DNA from: UBA1181 sp963654355
GTDB taxonomy: Bacteria; Bacteroidota; Bacteroidia; Bacteroidales; Paludibacteraceae
Direction: 5' to 3'
Assembly (NCBI GenBank): GCA_963654355.1
Contig: CAVKBM010000002.1
Span: forward strand, 1 to 64,000
DNA: 64,000 bases
Of this stretch, positions 54,544 through 62,638 are shown one piece after another; position 1 is the stretch's first letter, and each line of letters begins with the position of its first letter. The notes beneath the pieces are model-generated. The model was not told where the DNA came from and searched no databases. It worked only from the letters and a program-made list of their open reading frames with translations. The translations under genes and the position numbers were made by a program.

Positions 54544-54594
54544 TTACTCACAAATTAAAATTTGCAAGCGCCACCACCAAAAATTATTTTGCAT
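54544..54594 (-). CDS. trpL: trp operon leader peptide
   Basis: A 16-codon ORF starting ATG 54594, encoding M-Q-N-N-F-W-W-W-R-L-Q-I-L-I-C-E and ending TAA at 54546-54544. Codons 6-8 (54579-54571) are three consecutive UGG. It ends where the alternative RNA pairings begin, so a ribosome stalled on the Trp codons would leave 54551-54542 free to pair with the terminator's 5' arm. This is the standard logic of ribosome-mediated attenuation. No ribosome-binding site of the Shine-Dalgarno type is evident, as usual in Bacteroidetes. Confidence 0.85.
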   Translation of the reverse strand: MQNNFWWWRLQILICE

Positions 54595-54832
54595 TATTGC
54601 TATCACGATTAACTAATATTTTATGCTACGTCAACCAGTTAGACAGCTGACAATGCAAAATTGATTTTTTTTTGGAAAGTGGCAAAGGAAAAAACGGAAA
54701 ATTTTTTGGAGAGAGGAAAAAATAGAAGTATTATGGAAAAACAATCTGTAAATTGTATCTTTGAAGAAGATAAGAACAACGATGGGTTTTCTAAATCATC
54801 GTATCTTTCCATTTTAAAATCATAGATAAAGT

Positions 54833-56551
54833 ATGGATTACAAAGAACTACCCTACGGAATGCCAAATTTCACATGGATAAGGCAACAAAACAATTATTG
54901 GGCAGATAAGACCATGTATATTCCGAAAATGGAAAGGGCTGGCAACTTTCTCTATCTCATCCGTCCTCGCCGTTTTGGAAAGAGTGTTTTTCTCACCATG
55001 CTTGAAGCCTATTATGACATCGAGAGAAAAGACTCTTTTCTTGAGATATTCAAAGACACCTGGATTGAAAGTCAACCGACGAAATACCAGGGGAAATACC
55101 AGGTGCTGTATTTCGATTTCTCTCGGGCGGCAGCGGGATCTCAAGGGTTGGAAGAGAATTTCAACGCCTATTGCGAGGGCGTGATAAACGGATTTATAGA
55201 GAAATATGCGAAATACTACAAACCGCAATTCTTGGCTGAGTTCGCCGACACGAAAGGAGCCGCGGCCAAGTTGAACCTGATAAACAATAGGGCGAACGAC
55301 CTCGGCATCCAGCTATACCTCATTATTGACGAGTACGACAACTTCACCAACAACGTGCTGAGCGAAGAGGGCGAGGAGGTCTATCACGCCCTCACCCACG
55401 CAAAAGGGTTCTACCGCGACTTCTTCAAACTCTTCAAGGGAATGTTCCACCGCATAATGATGATGGGTGTCAGCCCCGTGACCGTCAACGACCTCAACAG
55501 TGGCTACAATATCGGAACGAATCTCTCCATGGACCCCGAGTTCAATATGATGCTCGGATTCAGCGAGACGGAGGTGCGCGAGATGATTGAATACTACCGC
55601 AATGCAGGTCTCATCTCTGCCCCCACAGAACAACTAATGTCGGATATGAAGCCCTGGTACGACAATTATTGTTTTGCTGAAGATAGCTTTGATACAGATC
55701 CCAAAATGTTCAACAGCGATATGGTGATTTACTACCTTCGCCACGTCATCCGTCGTGGAAAAGCTCCAAAGGATATGGTCGACCCCAACACTATGACCGA
55801 CTATGCCAAGATGAAGAAAATCATCTTCTTGGACAGACTGCAGGGCGACCGTAAGAGCGTGCTGAAACAGATCATCAACGAGGGGTACATCTGGGCGGAT
55901 CTGCGTGAGAGTTTCCCTGCGGAGGACTTGATCGACCCAGACCTTTTCCCAAGCTTGCTCTACTACTACGGCATGCTGACCATCACAGGCAAACGTGGCA
56001 GGAAAGTGAGACTCGGCATCCCGAACGAGAACGTGCGGAAGCAATACTACGGATACGTTATGGACGAGTACAACTACGAGGCGAAAATCGACGATATGCG
56101 CCTTGCCGACCACTACGACTCCATGGCTCTCTGCGGCGACATAAAACCTGCCATTGAATACATTGCGAAAGGCTACAAGAACTGCACGAGCATCCATTCC
56201 AGCATCCAAGCCGAGCGCAACGTGCAGGGCTTCGTCGCCGCCTACCTCAGCCACAGCGGCTACTACTATGTGGTGCAGGAGATGGAACTGAACGGTGGCT
56301 ACTGCGACCTCACCATGATTCCAGACAATGTCCGCTTCCCCGAGGTGGCTCACGGCTACTTGTTGGAGTTGAAATACATCAAGACGACCGACACCGACGA
56401 GACAGGCTACAATGCGATAGAGGAGGCGAAAGCGCAATTGACGCAATACGCTCAAGACCCGAGGCTACCGCAACTGATGAACGGACACCCATTTCATAAA
56501 GTCGTCATCGTGTATAAGGGCAACGACCTTTGGAAAGTTGTGGAGTGGTGA
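54833..56551 (+). CDS. AAA-ATPase-like / PD-(D/E)XK nuclease-like protein (DUF1703 type)
   Basis: 572 residues. N-terminal ATPase-like domain: L-P-Y-G-M-P-N-F, Y-W-A-D-K-T-M-Y-I, the P-loop R-P-R-R-F-G-K-S-V-F at 44-53 and Walker B I-I-D-E-Y-D-N-F near 160-167. The C-terminal domain (about 480-565) has Y-C-D-L-T-M-I-P-D and L-L-E-L-K-Y-I-K (D and E-x-K of the PD-(D/E)XK fold), then Y-N-A-I-E-E-A-K-A-Q-L. Such AAA-ATPase_like/PDDEXK_9 proteins are numerous in Bacteroidetes and are suspected of roles in mobile-element or defence biology, without proof. The gene is visibly richer in G/C than the trp genes before it, hinting at transfer. Confidence 0.88.
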   Translation: MDYKELPYGMPNFTWIRQQNNYWADKTMYIPKMERAGNFLYLIRPRRFGKSVFLTMLEAYYDIERKDSFLEIFKDTWIESQPTKYQGKYQVLYFDFSRAAAGSQGLEENFNAYCEGVINGFIEKYAKYYKPQFLAEFADTKGAAAKLNLINNRANDLGIQLYLIIDEYDNFTNNVLSEEGEEVYHALTHAKGFYRDFFKLFKGMFHRIMMMGVSPVTVNDLNSGYNIGTNLSMDPEFNMMLGFSETEVREMIEYYRNAGLISAPTEQLMSDMKPWYDNYCFAEDSFDTDPKMFNSDMVIYYLRHVIRRGKAPKDMVDPNTMTDYAKMKKIIFLDRLQGDRKSVLKQIINEGYIWADLRESFPAEDLIDPDLFPSLLYYYGMLTITGKRGRKVRLGIPNENVRKQYYGYVMDEYNYEAKIDDMRLADHYDSMALCGDIKPAIEYIAKGYKNCTSIHSSIQAERNVQGFVAAYLSHSGYYYVVQEMELNGGYCDLTMIPDNVRFPEVAHGYLLELKYIKTTDTDETGYNAIEEAKAQLTQYAQDPRLPQLMNGHPFHKVVIVYKGNDLWKVVEW

Positions 56552-56607
56552 GAGGAAGTCTTTAATTTTGCAAGCGACATTTATGAAATAAAGAAGATGA
56601 AGCGACT

Positions 56608-58071
56608 ATGAAACTGAACGAGTTTTTAAAGGTAGAATGTACCACATACGATTTCAAGGAGTCCGTTGAAAAGAAGAAAACCAAAAGTTGGTTGAAGAGT
56701 GTTTCTGCCTTTGCCAACACGAAAGGAGGCAGTCTTTTCTTTGGGGTTGACGATGATGGTAATATTGTAGGATTGGAGAATTCTCAATCGGATGCTGATT
56801 TCATAAGTCAGGAGATAAAAGCACATCTTGACCCTCTGCCAGACTTCGAACTAATACCCCATGAAACGGAAGAAAAAATCGTTATAGAGGTGAAAATTCA
56901 AGAAGGACGACAAACTCCCTATTACTACTTTTTGGATGGAAACAGAATAGCCTTCATCCGAAGCGGAAACGAAAGCATCCAAGCGGTTCAACACCAGTTG
57001 CTTTCCCTCGTTCTAAAAGGCACGAATTCCACCTTTGATGCCCAAAAGACGGGTACAAAGCGCACCGACCACTCGTTCACCATATTGGCCAACACGTTCA
57101 CAAGCCGTTCAGGGCAGGTGTTTGAGGAAAAAATGCTTGAATCAATGGGGCTTGTCTCATCCGATGGCTATCTCACCCAAGCTGGACTGCTATTTTCGGA
57201 CAGTTGCAGTGTTTACAACTCGAAACTCGTATGCACACGCTGGACTGGTCTTTGCAAATCTGATGCCATCAACGACCACGAGTATCAAGGCAACTTGCTT
57301 CTGCTTTTGCGTGCTGGTATCGATTTTGTTAATGCCAACACCAACAAGGGTTGGATAAAACTTCCCGACCGAAGAAAGAATCTCCCTGACTACGCCGAGC
57401 GCGCTGTTTTGGAGGCAATTGTCAATCACTTGATCCACCGAGACTACACTATTATCGGAGGAGAAGTGCACATCGACATATTCGACGACAGAATAGAATT
57501 CAACAGTCCCGGCGGTATGTTCGATGGCACATTTATCCAGGATAGGGATATCACAAAAATTCCCTCCATACGAAGAAATCCTATTCTTGCAGATGTCTTC
57601 ACCCATTTGGACTATATGGAAAAACGCGGATCTGGTCTGAATAAAATATGCCTCCTCACTTCCCAACTTGATGGATACTCAGAGGATAGACATCCTGAAT
57701 TCCATTCGGAATCAAACATGTTTTACACCACTATTCGAAATGTGAACTACCCACCAAAAGATGAAACCAATGACGCTAAGGTGGGTAGTTCAGACGCTAA
57801 GGTGGGTAGTTCCATCGAAACAGACAAACATCTTGTGGATATATACGGAAAGGTCAAAAGGTTATCCAAAGAAGAGTTGACATATAAAATATTGACATAT
57901 TGCTCGGAATGGAGATCTCCAGACAACATTTCAATATTTACTGGTAAGAATTTGCGTTATGTAAAAGAGAAAATTCTTCCTCAAATGGTGAAAGTAGGCG
58001 CTCTTGAACGCCTTTACCCCGAAACACCCAACCACCCAAAGCAGAAATACCGTGCAAAGGGTAATGAATGA
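56608..58071 (+). CDS. AlbA_2 (Schlafen-type) DNA-binding and HATPase_c_4 protein
   Basis: 487 residues. N-terminal E-C-T-T-Y-D-F-K-E-S...F-A-N-T-K-G-G-S-L-F-F-G-V-D-D-D-G is the AlbA_2 nucleic-acid-binding/Schlafen core. V-L-E-A-I-V-N-H-L-I-H-R-D-Y and P-G-G-M-F are the GHKL-type HATPase_c_4 motifs. Near residue 390 a tandem repeat D-A-K-V-G-S-S occurs twice, followed by a C-terminal winged helix. These proteins are common next to restriction systems and are often treated as regulators or defence-associated. It is 34 bases before hsdS and probably co-transcribed with the type I system. Confidence 0.85.
   Translation: MKLNEFLKVECTTYDFKESVEKKKTKSWLKSVSAFANTKGGSLFFGVDDDGNIVGLENSQSDADFISQEIKAHLDPLPDFELIPHETEEKIVIEVKIQEGRQTPYYYFLDGNRIAFIRSGNESIQAVQHQLLSLVLKGTNSTFDAQKTGTKRTDHSFTILANTFTSRSGQVFEEKMLESMGLVSSDGYLTQAGLLFSDSCSVYNSKLVCTRWTGLCKSDAINDHEYQGNLLLLLRAGIDFVNANTNKGWIKLPDRRKNLPDYAERAVLEAIVNHLIHRDYTIIGGEVHIDIFDDRIEFNSPGGMFDGTFIQDRDITKIPSIRRNPILADVFTHLDYMEKRGSGLNKICLLTSQLDGYSEDRHPEFHSESNMFYTTIRNVNYPPKDETNDAKVGSSDAKVGSSIETDKHLVDIYGKVKRLSKEELTYKILTYCSEWRSPDNISIFTGKNLRYVKEKILPQMVKVGALERLYPETPNHPKQKYRAKGNE
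57772..57813 (+). repeat. 21-bp in-frame tandem duplication
   Basis: GACGCTAAGGTGGGTAGTTC occurs at 57772 and again at 57793, exactly adjacent; the copies differ only in the last base. It encodes D-A-K-V-G-S-S twice, in the linker between the ATPase domain and the C-terminal helix-turn-helix of the AlbA_2 protein. Copy number may vary among strains. Confidence 0.9.
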
Positions 58072-58105
58072 TTGGCTCAACAACTGAATAAGGAGGAATA
58101 ATTCT

Positions 58106-59380
58106 ATGGAAATGAAGAAATACAAACTTGGCGAATTGGCACAAGTTACAAGAGGGGCAAGTTTGAGGGGCGAATATTATGCCACCCGAGGGAAATATAT
58201 TCGCCTTACTTGTGGAAATTTTGACTATCGGAACAACTGCTTCAAGGAGAATCAATCAAAAGAAAATATCTACTATGTAGGTGATTTCAAAAAGGATTTC
58301 CTACTTGAAAATGGTGACATTATTACACCTTTGACAGAACAGGCTATCGGATTGCTTGGTTCTACTGCAAGAATACCAGAAAGTGGGAAATATATCCACA
58401 GTCAAGATATTGCAAAAATCGACTGCAATGAGAATTTATTAGATAAAGATTTTGCTTTCTATCTTATCTCGTCAACTTGCGTTAAACAGCAACTGAGCGC
58501 TGGTGCTCAGCAAACGAAGATACGCCATACCTCCCCAGATAAAATCAAGGTTTGTACCGTTTGGATTCCAGACCTTGAAGAGCAAAAGAAGATAGGGCGT
58601 ATCCTTACCGATATTGACGAAAAGATTGCTCTCAACCGTCAAATCAATGCCACTTTAGAGTCAATGGCCAAGCAGCTCTACGACTACTGGTTCGTGCAGT
58701 TTGACTTCCCGAACGAGGAGGGCAAGCCGTACAAGTCAAGCGGTGGAGTGATGGAATGGAATGAGAAGCTGAAGCGAGATATTCCTGCAAATTGGGGGTG
58801 TTGCGAGTTGAATAAGTGGTTGGAAATCAAATCTGGTTTTGCATTTAAATCAGAAACGTATGTACCGAACGGAAAGTTCAAGGTAATAACTATAAAAAAC
58901 GTACAAGACCATCATTTGGACACGTCAAGTTGTGACTACGTAGATGAAGTACCACAAGGATTGAAAGAATGGTGTATGTTGTCTGTCAATGATAGGCTAA
59001 TTTCATTGACAGGGAATTGTGGGCGTTTGTGCATTGTCACAGAAAAGGACTTACTCCTAAATCAACGAGTTGGACTATTGTCTTGCAAAGACGAGTATCT
59101 TGACTTTGCCTATTTGTTGCTATCTTCCGACGAGTATCAAATATTGAGCAATAATTTGGCAAAAGGTGCTGCACAAGCCAATCTTAGTCCTATTGTTTTA
59201 TGTAAGAATTATGCTGTTTTGCCAGAACCGAACGTGTTGCGGAAATTCAATATTCGAATCAGTCCCATTGTTGCGCATTATATCCAAAATAATGTTCAAA
59301 TAGCGACTTTAACTAAGCAGCGAGACGAACTCCTTCCCCTTCTAATGAACGGTCAGGCAACGGTAGAAAACCTGGGCTGA
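58106..59380 (+). CDS. hsdS: Type I restriction-modification specificity subunit
   Basis: 424 residues. Two target-recognition domains (about 1-150 and 225-380) are separated by a conserved helical region L-E-E-Q-K-K-I-G-R-I-L-T-D-I-D-E-K-I-A-L-N-R-Q-I-N and end in the second conserved helix T-L-T-K-Q-R-D-E-L-L-P-L-L-M-N-G. HsdS sets the DNA sequence recognised by the HsdM and HsdR complex. It is followed 15 bases later by hsdR. The bipartite target cannot be predicted. Confidence 0.94.
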   Translation: MEMKKYKLGELAQVTRGASLRGEYYATRGKYIRLTCGNFDYRNNCFKENQSKENIYYVGDFKKDFLLENGDIITPLTEQAIGLLGSTARIPESGKYIHSQDIAKIDCNENLLDKDFAFYLISSTCVKQQLSAGAQQTKIRHTSPDKIKVCTVWIPDLEEQKKIGRILTDIDEKIALNRQINATLESMAKQLYDYWFVQFDFPNEEGKPYKSSGGVMEWNEKLKRDIPANWGCCELNKWLEIKSGFAFKSETYVPNGKFKVITIKNVQDHHLDTSSCDYVDEVPQGLKEWCMLSVNDRLISLTGNCGRLCIVTEKDLLLNQRVGLLSCKDEYLDFAYLLLSSDEYQILSNNLAKGAAQANLSPIVLCKNYAVLPEPNVLRKFNIRISPIVAHYIQNNVQIATLTKQRDELLPLLMNGQATVENLG

Positions 59381-59395
59381 GAAAGAAACACGAAA

Positions 59396-62300
59396 ATGTT
59401 GGATAGTTCGGACAAATTGCCTAACTTAGCCAATAAACTACATTATTCCACCCTTCTTATGAGCAACTTCTGCGAAAACACACGAGTGCAGGTGCCTGCC
59501 ACGCTGCACCTCTGCCGTTTAGGCTACACCTTCTTAGACAACATCACCGATTATGACCACCAGACCAACATCCTGAAAGATGTCTTCACGCGCTCTGTCA
59601 AAAGGCTGAACCCAAACCTCACCGATGCTGAGGCGAATATGCAGCTTCACGAGGTTGTCCGCTATGCAAAGAACGATGACCTTGGAAGAGAGTTCTACCA
59701 ACACATCTCTTCCATCAGTGGCGTGAAACTGATCGACTTTGAAAACATCGACAATAACGAATGGCACGTCACGACCGAGTTCGAATGTAAAGACGAAGAG
59801 AGCGACGACTCTTTCCGTCCGGATATCACCTGCTTCGTCAACGGCTTGCCTCTCGCCTTCATCGAGGTGAAGAAACCCAACAGCCAGCAAGGCACCCAGT
59901 CGGAGTATGACCGTATCAACAGACGAATGTCGAACAAGCATTTCCGAAGTTTCCTCAACCTCACGCAGCTGATGATCTTCTCCGACAACCAGGAGTATGG
60001 CAACGACGGACAAAAACCGTTGCAAGGCTCTTTCTACTGCTGCATAGCGCGAGAAAAAGCATTCTTCAACAGGTTCAGGGAAGAGGACAAAAATTTCTGC
60101 ACTCAATATCCGTTTGCCACACCGTCCGACGATGAGGAACGCAGGATCTTGAAGCGAAATAACTGCGTCGCCATTCAAAGCACGAACGAATACCACACCA
60201 ACAAGGCGGTAGACACGCCCACTAACAGCATCATCACTTCTCTGTTGTGCAAAGAACGCTTCCTCTTCCTTCTGAGATATGGATTCGCATACGTCGAGCG
60301 CAAGAAGGAGCTTTCCGACGGCACTCAAGGAACGGAACTGCAGAAACACGTGATGCGCTACCAACAGATGTTCGCCACACTCGCCATTGAAAAAAACTTA
60401 GACAAAGGAGGGAAAGGTGGGGTTATCTGGCACACGCAAGGCAGCGGAAAAACCGCTCTCGCCTACTACAACGTGAAGTTCTTGACAGACTATTTCGCCC
60501 GAAAAGACATCAACGCCAAGTTCTATTTCATCGTAGACCGTATCGACTTGATGGAACAGTCGACCGACGAGTTCGCCTCGCGCGGTCTTTCCGTCCGCAA
60601 CGCCCAGAGTCGAGACAAGTTGATGGAAGACCTTTCAAGCAGATCCATCACCACCAACGACGAGGGAAAATTGGAGATTATGGTCGTCAACATTCAAAAA
60701 TTCAAAGACGACAAATCGAAGGTGGAGATCAAAGACAGCTATAACACGCATATCCAGCGCATATTCTTCATCGACGAGGCCCACCGAGGATATGACCCTA
60801 AGGGCTGTTTCCTCGCCAATCTCTTCGATGCGGATAAAGACGCCGTGCGCATCGCCATGACGGGAACCCCGCTTCTGAAGAAAGACCGTGAGTCGTGGAA
60901 GGTGTTCAAAGGCTACATCCACACCTACTACTACGACAAGTCTATCGCCGACGGATACACCTGCAAACTGATTCGCGAGCCAATCGAGACCATTTACAAG
61001 GAGCGTCTCCGAAACATCATCGACGAATTGGCAGGCAATGTGGAGGTGAAGAAGAAAGACGTCGACATCAACAAAGTCTTCGAGAGCGAACCCTATTTGA
61101 ACGCGCTGATCGACTATGTGGAGAATGACTTCACCCAATTCAGAAAAATAAACAACGACAACACCGTGGGCGCTATGATTGTCTGCCGTACGAACCAACA
61201 AGCAAGGGCGTTGTTCGAGCTGTGGAACAAACGTTTCTTCCCTCAAGAAGCAGACGCTTCGCCTGCACGCACTGGCTACGCACAGTTTGAAGCACCCATA
61301 ACGCTGGCGGCGGAGGCAATGCCTCGCTACGGCAACAAAAATCCTCTCCGTGCCTCGCTCATTCTGCACGACGAGGGCGATAAGACGGAACGAAAGGCGT
61401 ATATCGACAATTTTAAGAAGAAGCAAGGCATTGACATTCTCATCGTCAATAAAATGTTGCTGACGGGTTTTGATGCTCCTCGTCTCAAAAAACTCTATTT
61501 AGGACGGAAATTGGACGGACACGACCTGCTCCAGGCCCTCACCCGAGTGAATCGTCCGTACAAAAACTTCAGATATGGCTATGTTGTCGACTTCGTGGAC
61601 ATCAAAGAGAACTTTGAGACTACCAACAACCGCTACCTCAACGAGCTCCGCACCACAGAAGACCCCGACGAGCCCCAGGTAGCCGACACCATCAACAGCA
61701 TCTTCATCAACAAAGAAGAGATAGAAGAAAAAATAAGCGACATCCGCGAAACACTTTTCAACTACACTTTAGACGACTGCGCAGAGTTTCGTAGAGAGAT
61801 AGATGCCATTGATGACAACGGCAGACTCTACCATCTACGTGCCACGTTGAATGAGGCGAAAGACCTTATCAACCTGATCCGCGCCTTTGGAGATGACGAG
61901 ACAAAACGACGGTTGGAGAAACTCCCGATGGATACCATCACGACGCTTATATCAGAAACGACGAACAGAATCAGCCGTAACAATCTTCTGCAAGGTGAAG
62001 ACCATAGAGAAGACGTGGCAGACATCATGAACCTCGTCATCGAGGAGCTGTCCTTTGAATTCAAGAGGGGGATTCCTGAAGAGATGGAAATCGTAATCAA
62101 TGACCTTTCAGAAGAGATACAACGTGTGAGGGAGGAATTCGAAAGGAATTTCGATGCTAAAGAGCCAAGGTATGTCAATCTTTGCGAAGAGTTCCGTGAG
62201 TATTTCAGAAAACATAGCATCACCCCCGAGAACGTGGCTCAAGCCAAGGCAGACATCGGCTACATCAACGAGGTGATGAAGAAGATACGCGAAATAAACC

Positions 62301-62638
62301 AGCGCAACCTCATCCTCATGCGCCGCTACAACAACGACGAGAAATTCGTCCGCATACATAAACGAGTCACTGAACAAAACGAAATTCGCGAGCAACCTCT
62401 CATCTCTAAAAGAGAAGTGGAAATTGCGGAAAGTCTCCAATCAATGAAAGAGAAAATTGATGATAAGTTAAGCCTCAACATCAATCTCCTTAGCCACGAG
62501 AGTACTTTCCGAACAGACGTGCTATGCCTCGTCAGCGACATTCTCCAGTTCCAGTTGAACGTGGAGGCTACCCCGAGCGACCGAAAAGAGATAGGAAACC
62601 TAATCACCAACGAATACATTCAACAATATAATGGCTAA
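59396..62638 (+). CDS. hsdR: Type I restriction endonuclease subunit R
   Basis: 1080 residues. N-terminal PD-(D/E)XK nuclease: R-P-D-I-T-C-F at about 139-145 and F-I-E-V-K-K-P at about 154-160. Then superfamily II translocase: Walker A H-T-Q-G-S-G-K-T at about 345-352, I-D-E-A-H-R-G near 458-464, and late R-V-N-R-P-Y motif VI. C-terminal helical region of about 250 residues. It cleaves DNA far from the recognition site after ATP-driven translocation. An alternative start at 59459 is possible. Its end overlaps hsdM by 8 bases. Confidence 0.95.
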   Translation: MLDSSDKLPNLANKLHYSTLLMSNFCENTRVQVPATLHLCRLGYTFLDNITDYDHQTNILKDVFTRSVKRLNPNLTDAEANMQLHEVVRYAKNDDLGREFYQHISSISGVKLIDFENIDNNEWHVTTEFECKDEESDDSFRPDITCFVNGLPLAFIEVKKPNSQQGTQSEYDRINRRMSNKHFRSFLNLTQLMIFSDNQEYGNDGQKPLQGSFYCCIAREKAFFNRFREEDKNFCTQYPFATPSDDEERRILKRNNCVAIQSTNEYHTNKAVDTPTNSIITSLLCKERFLFLLRYGFAYVERKKELSDGTQGTELQKHVMRYQQMFATLAIEKNLDKGGKGGVIWHTQGSGKTALAYYNVKFLTDYFARKDINAKFYFIVDRIDLMEQSTDEFASRGLSVRNAQSRDKLMEDLSSRSITTNDEGKLEIMVVNIQKFKDDKSKVEIKDSYNTHIQRIFFIDEAHRGYDPKGCFLANLFDADKDAVRIAMTGTPLLKKDRESWKVFKGYIHTYYYDKSIADGYTCKLIREPIETIYKERLRNIIDELAGNVEVKKKDVDINKVFESEPYLNALIDYVENDFTQFRKINNDNTVGAMIVCRTNQQARALFELWNKRFFPQEADASPARTGYAQFEAPITLAAEAMPRYGNKNPLRASLILHDEGDKTERKAYIDNFKKKQGIDILIVNKMLLTGFDAPRLKKLYLGRKLDGHDLLQALTRVNRPYKNFRYGYVVDFVDIKENFETTNNRYLNELRTTEDPDEPQVADTINSIFINKEEIEEKISDIRETLFNYTLDDCAEFRREIDAIDDNGRLYHLRATLNEAKDLINLIRAFGDDETKRRLEKLPMDTITTLISETTNRISRNNLLQGEDHREDVADIMNLVIEELSFEFKRGIPEEMEIVINDLSEEIQRVREEFERNFDAKEPRYVNLCEEFREYFRKHSITPENVAQAKADIGYINEVMKKIREINQRNLILMRRYNNDEKFVRIHKRVTEQNEIREQPLISKREVEIAESLQSMKEKIDDKLSLNINLLSHESTFRTDVLCLVSDILQFQLNVEATPSDRKEIGNLITNEYIQQYNG

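Noticed and set aside
55634..56455. 273-codon minus-strand frame opposite the AAA/PD-(D/E)XK gene
   Set aside because: Shadow of the real plus-strand gene; its composition (V and H rich) reflects the opposite strand and no motif is present.
60635..61426. 263-codon minus-strand frame within hsdR
   Set aside because: Antisense shadow of hsdR, which has clear helicase motifs in the plus frame.
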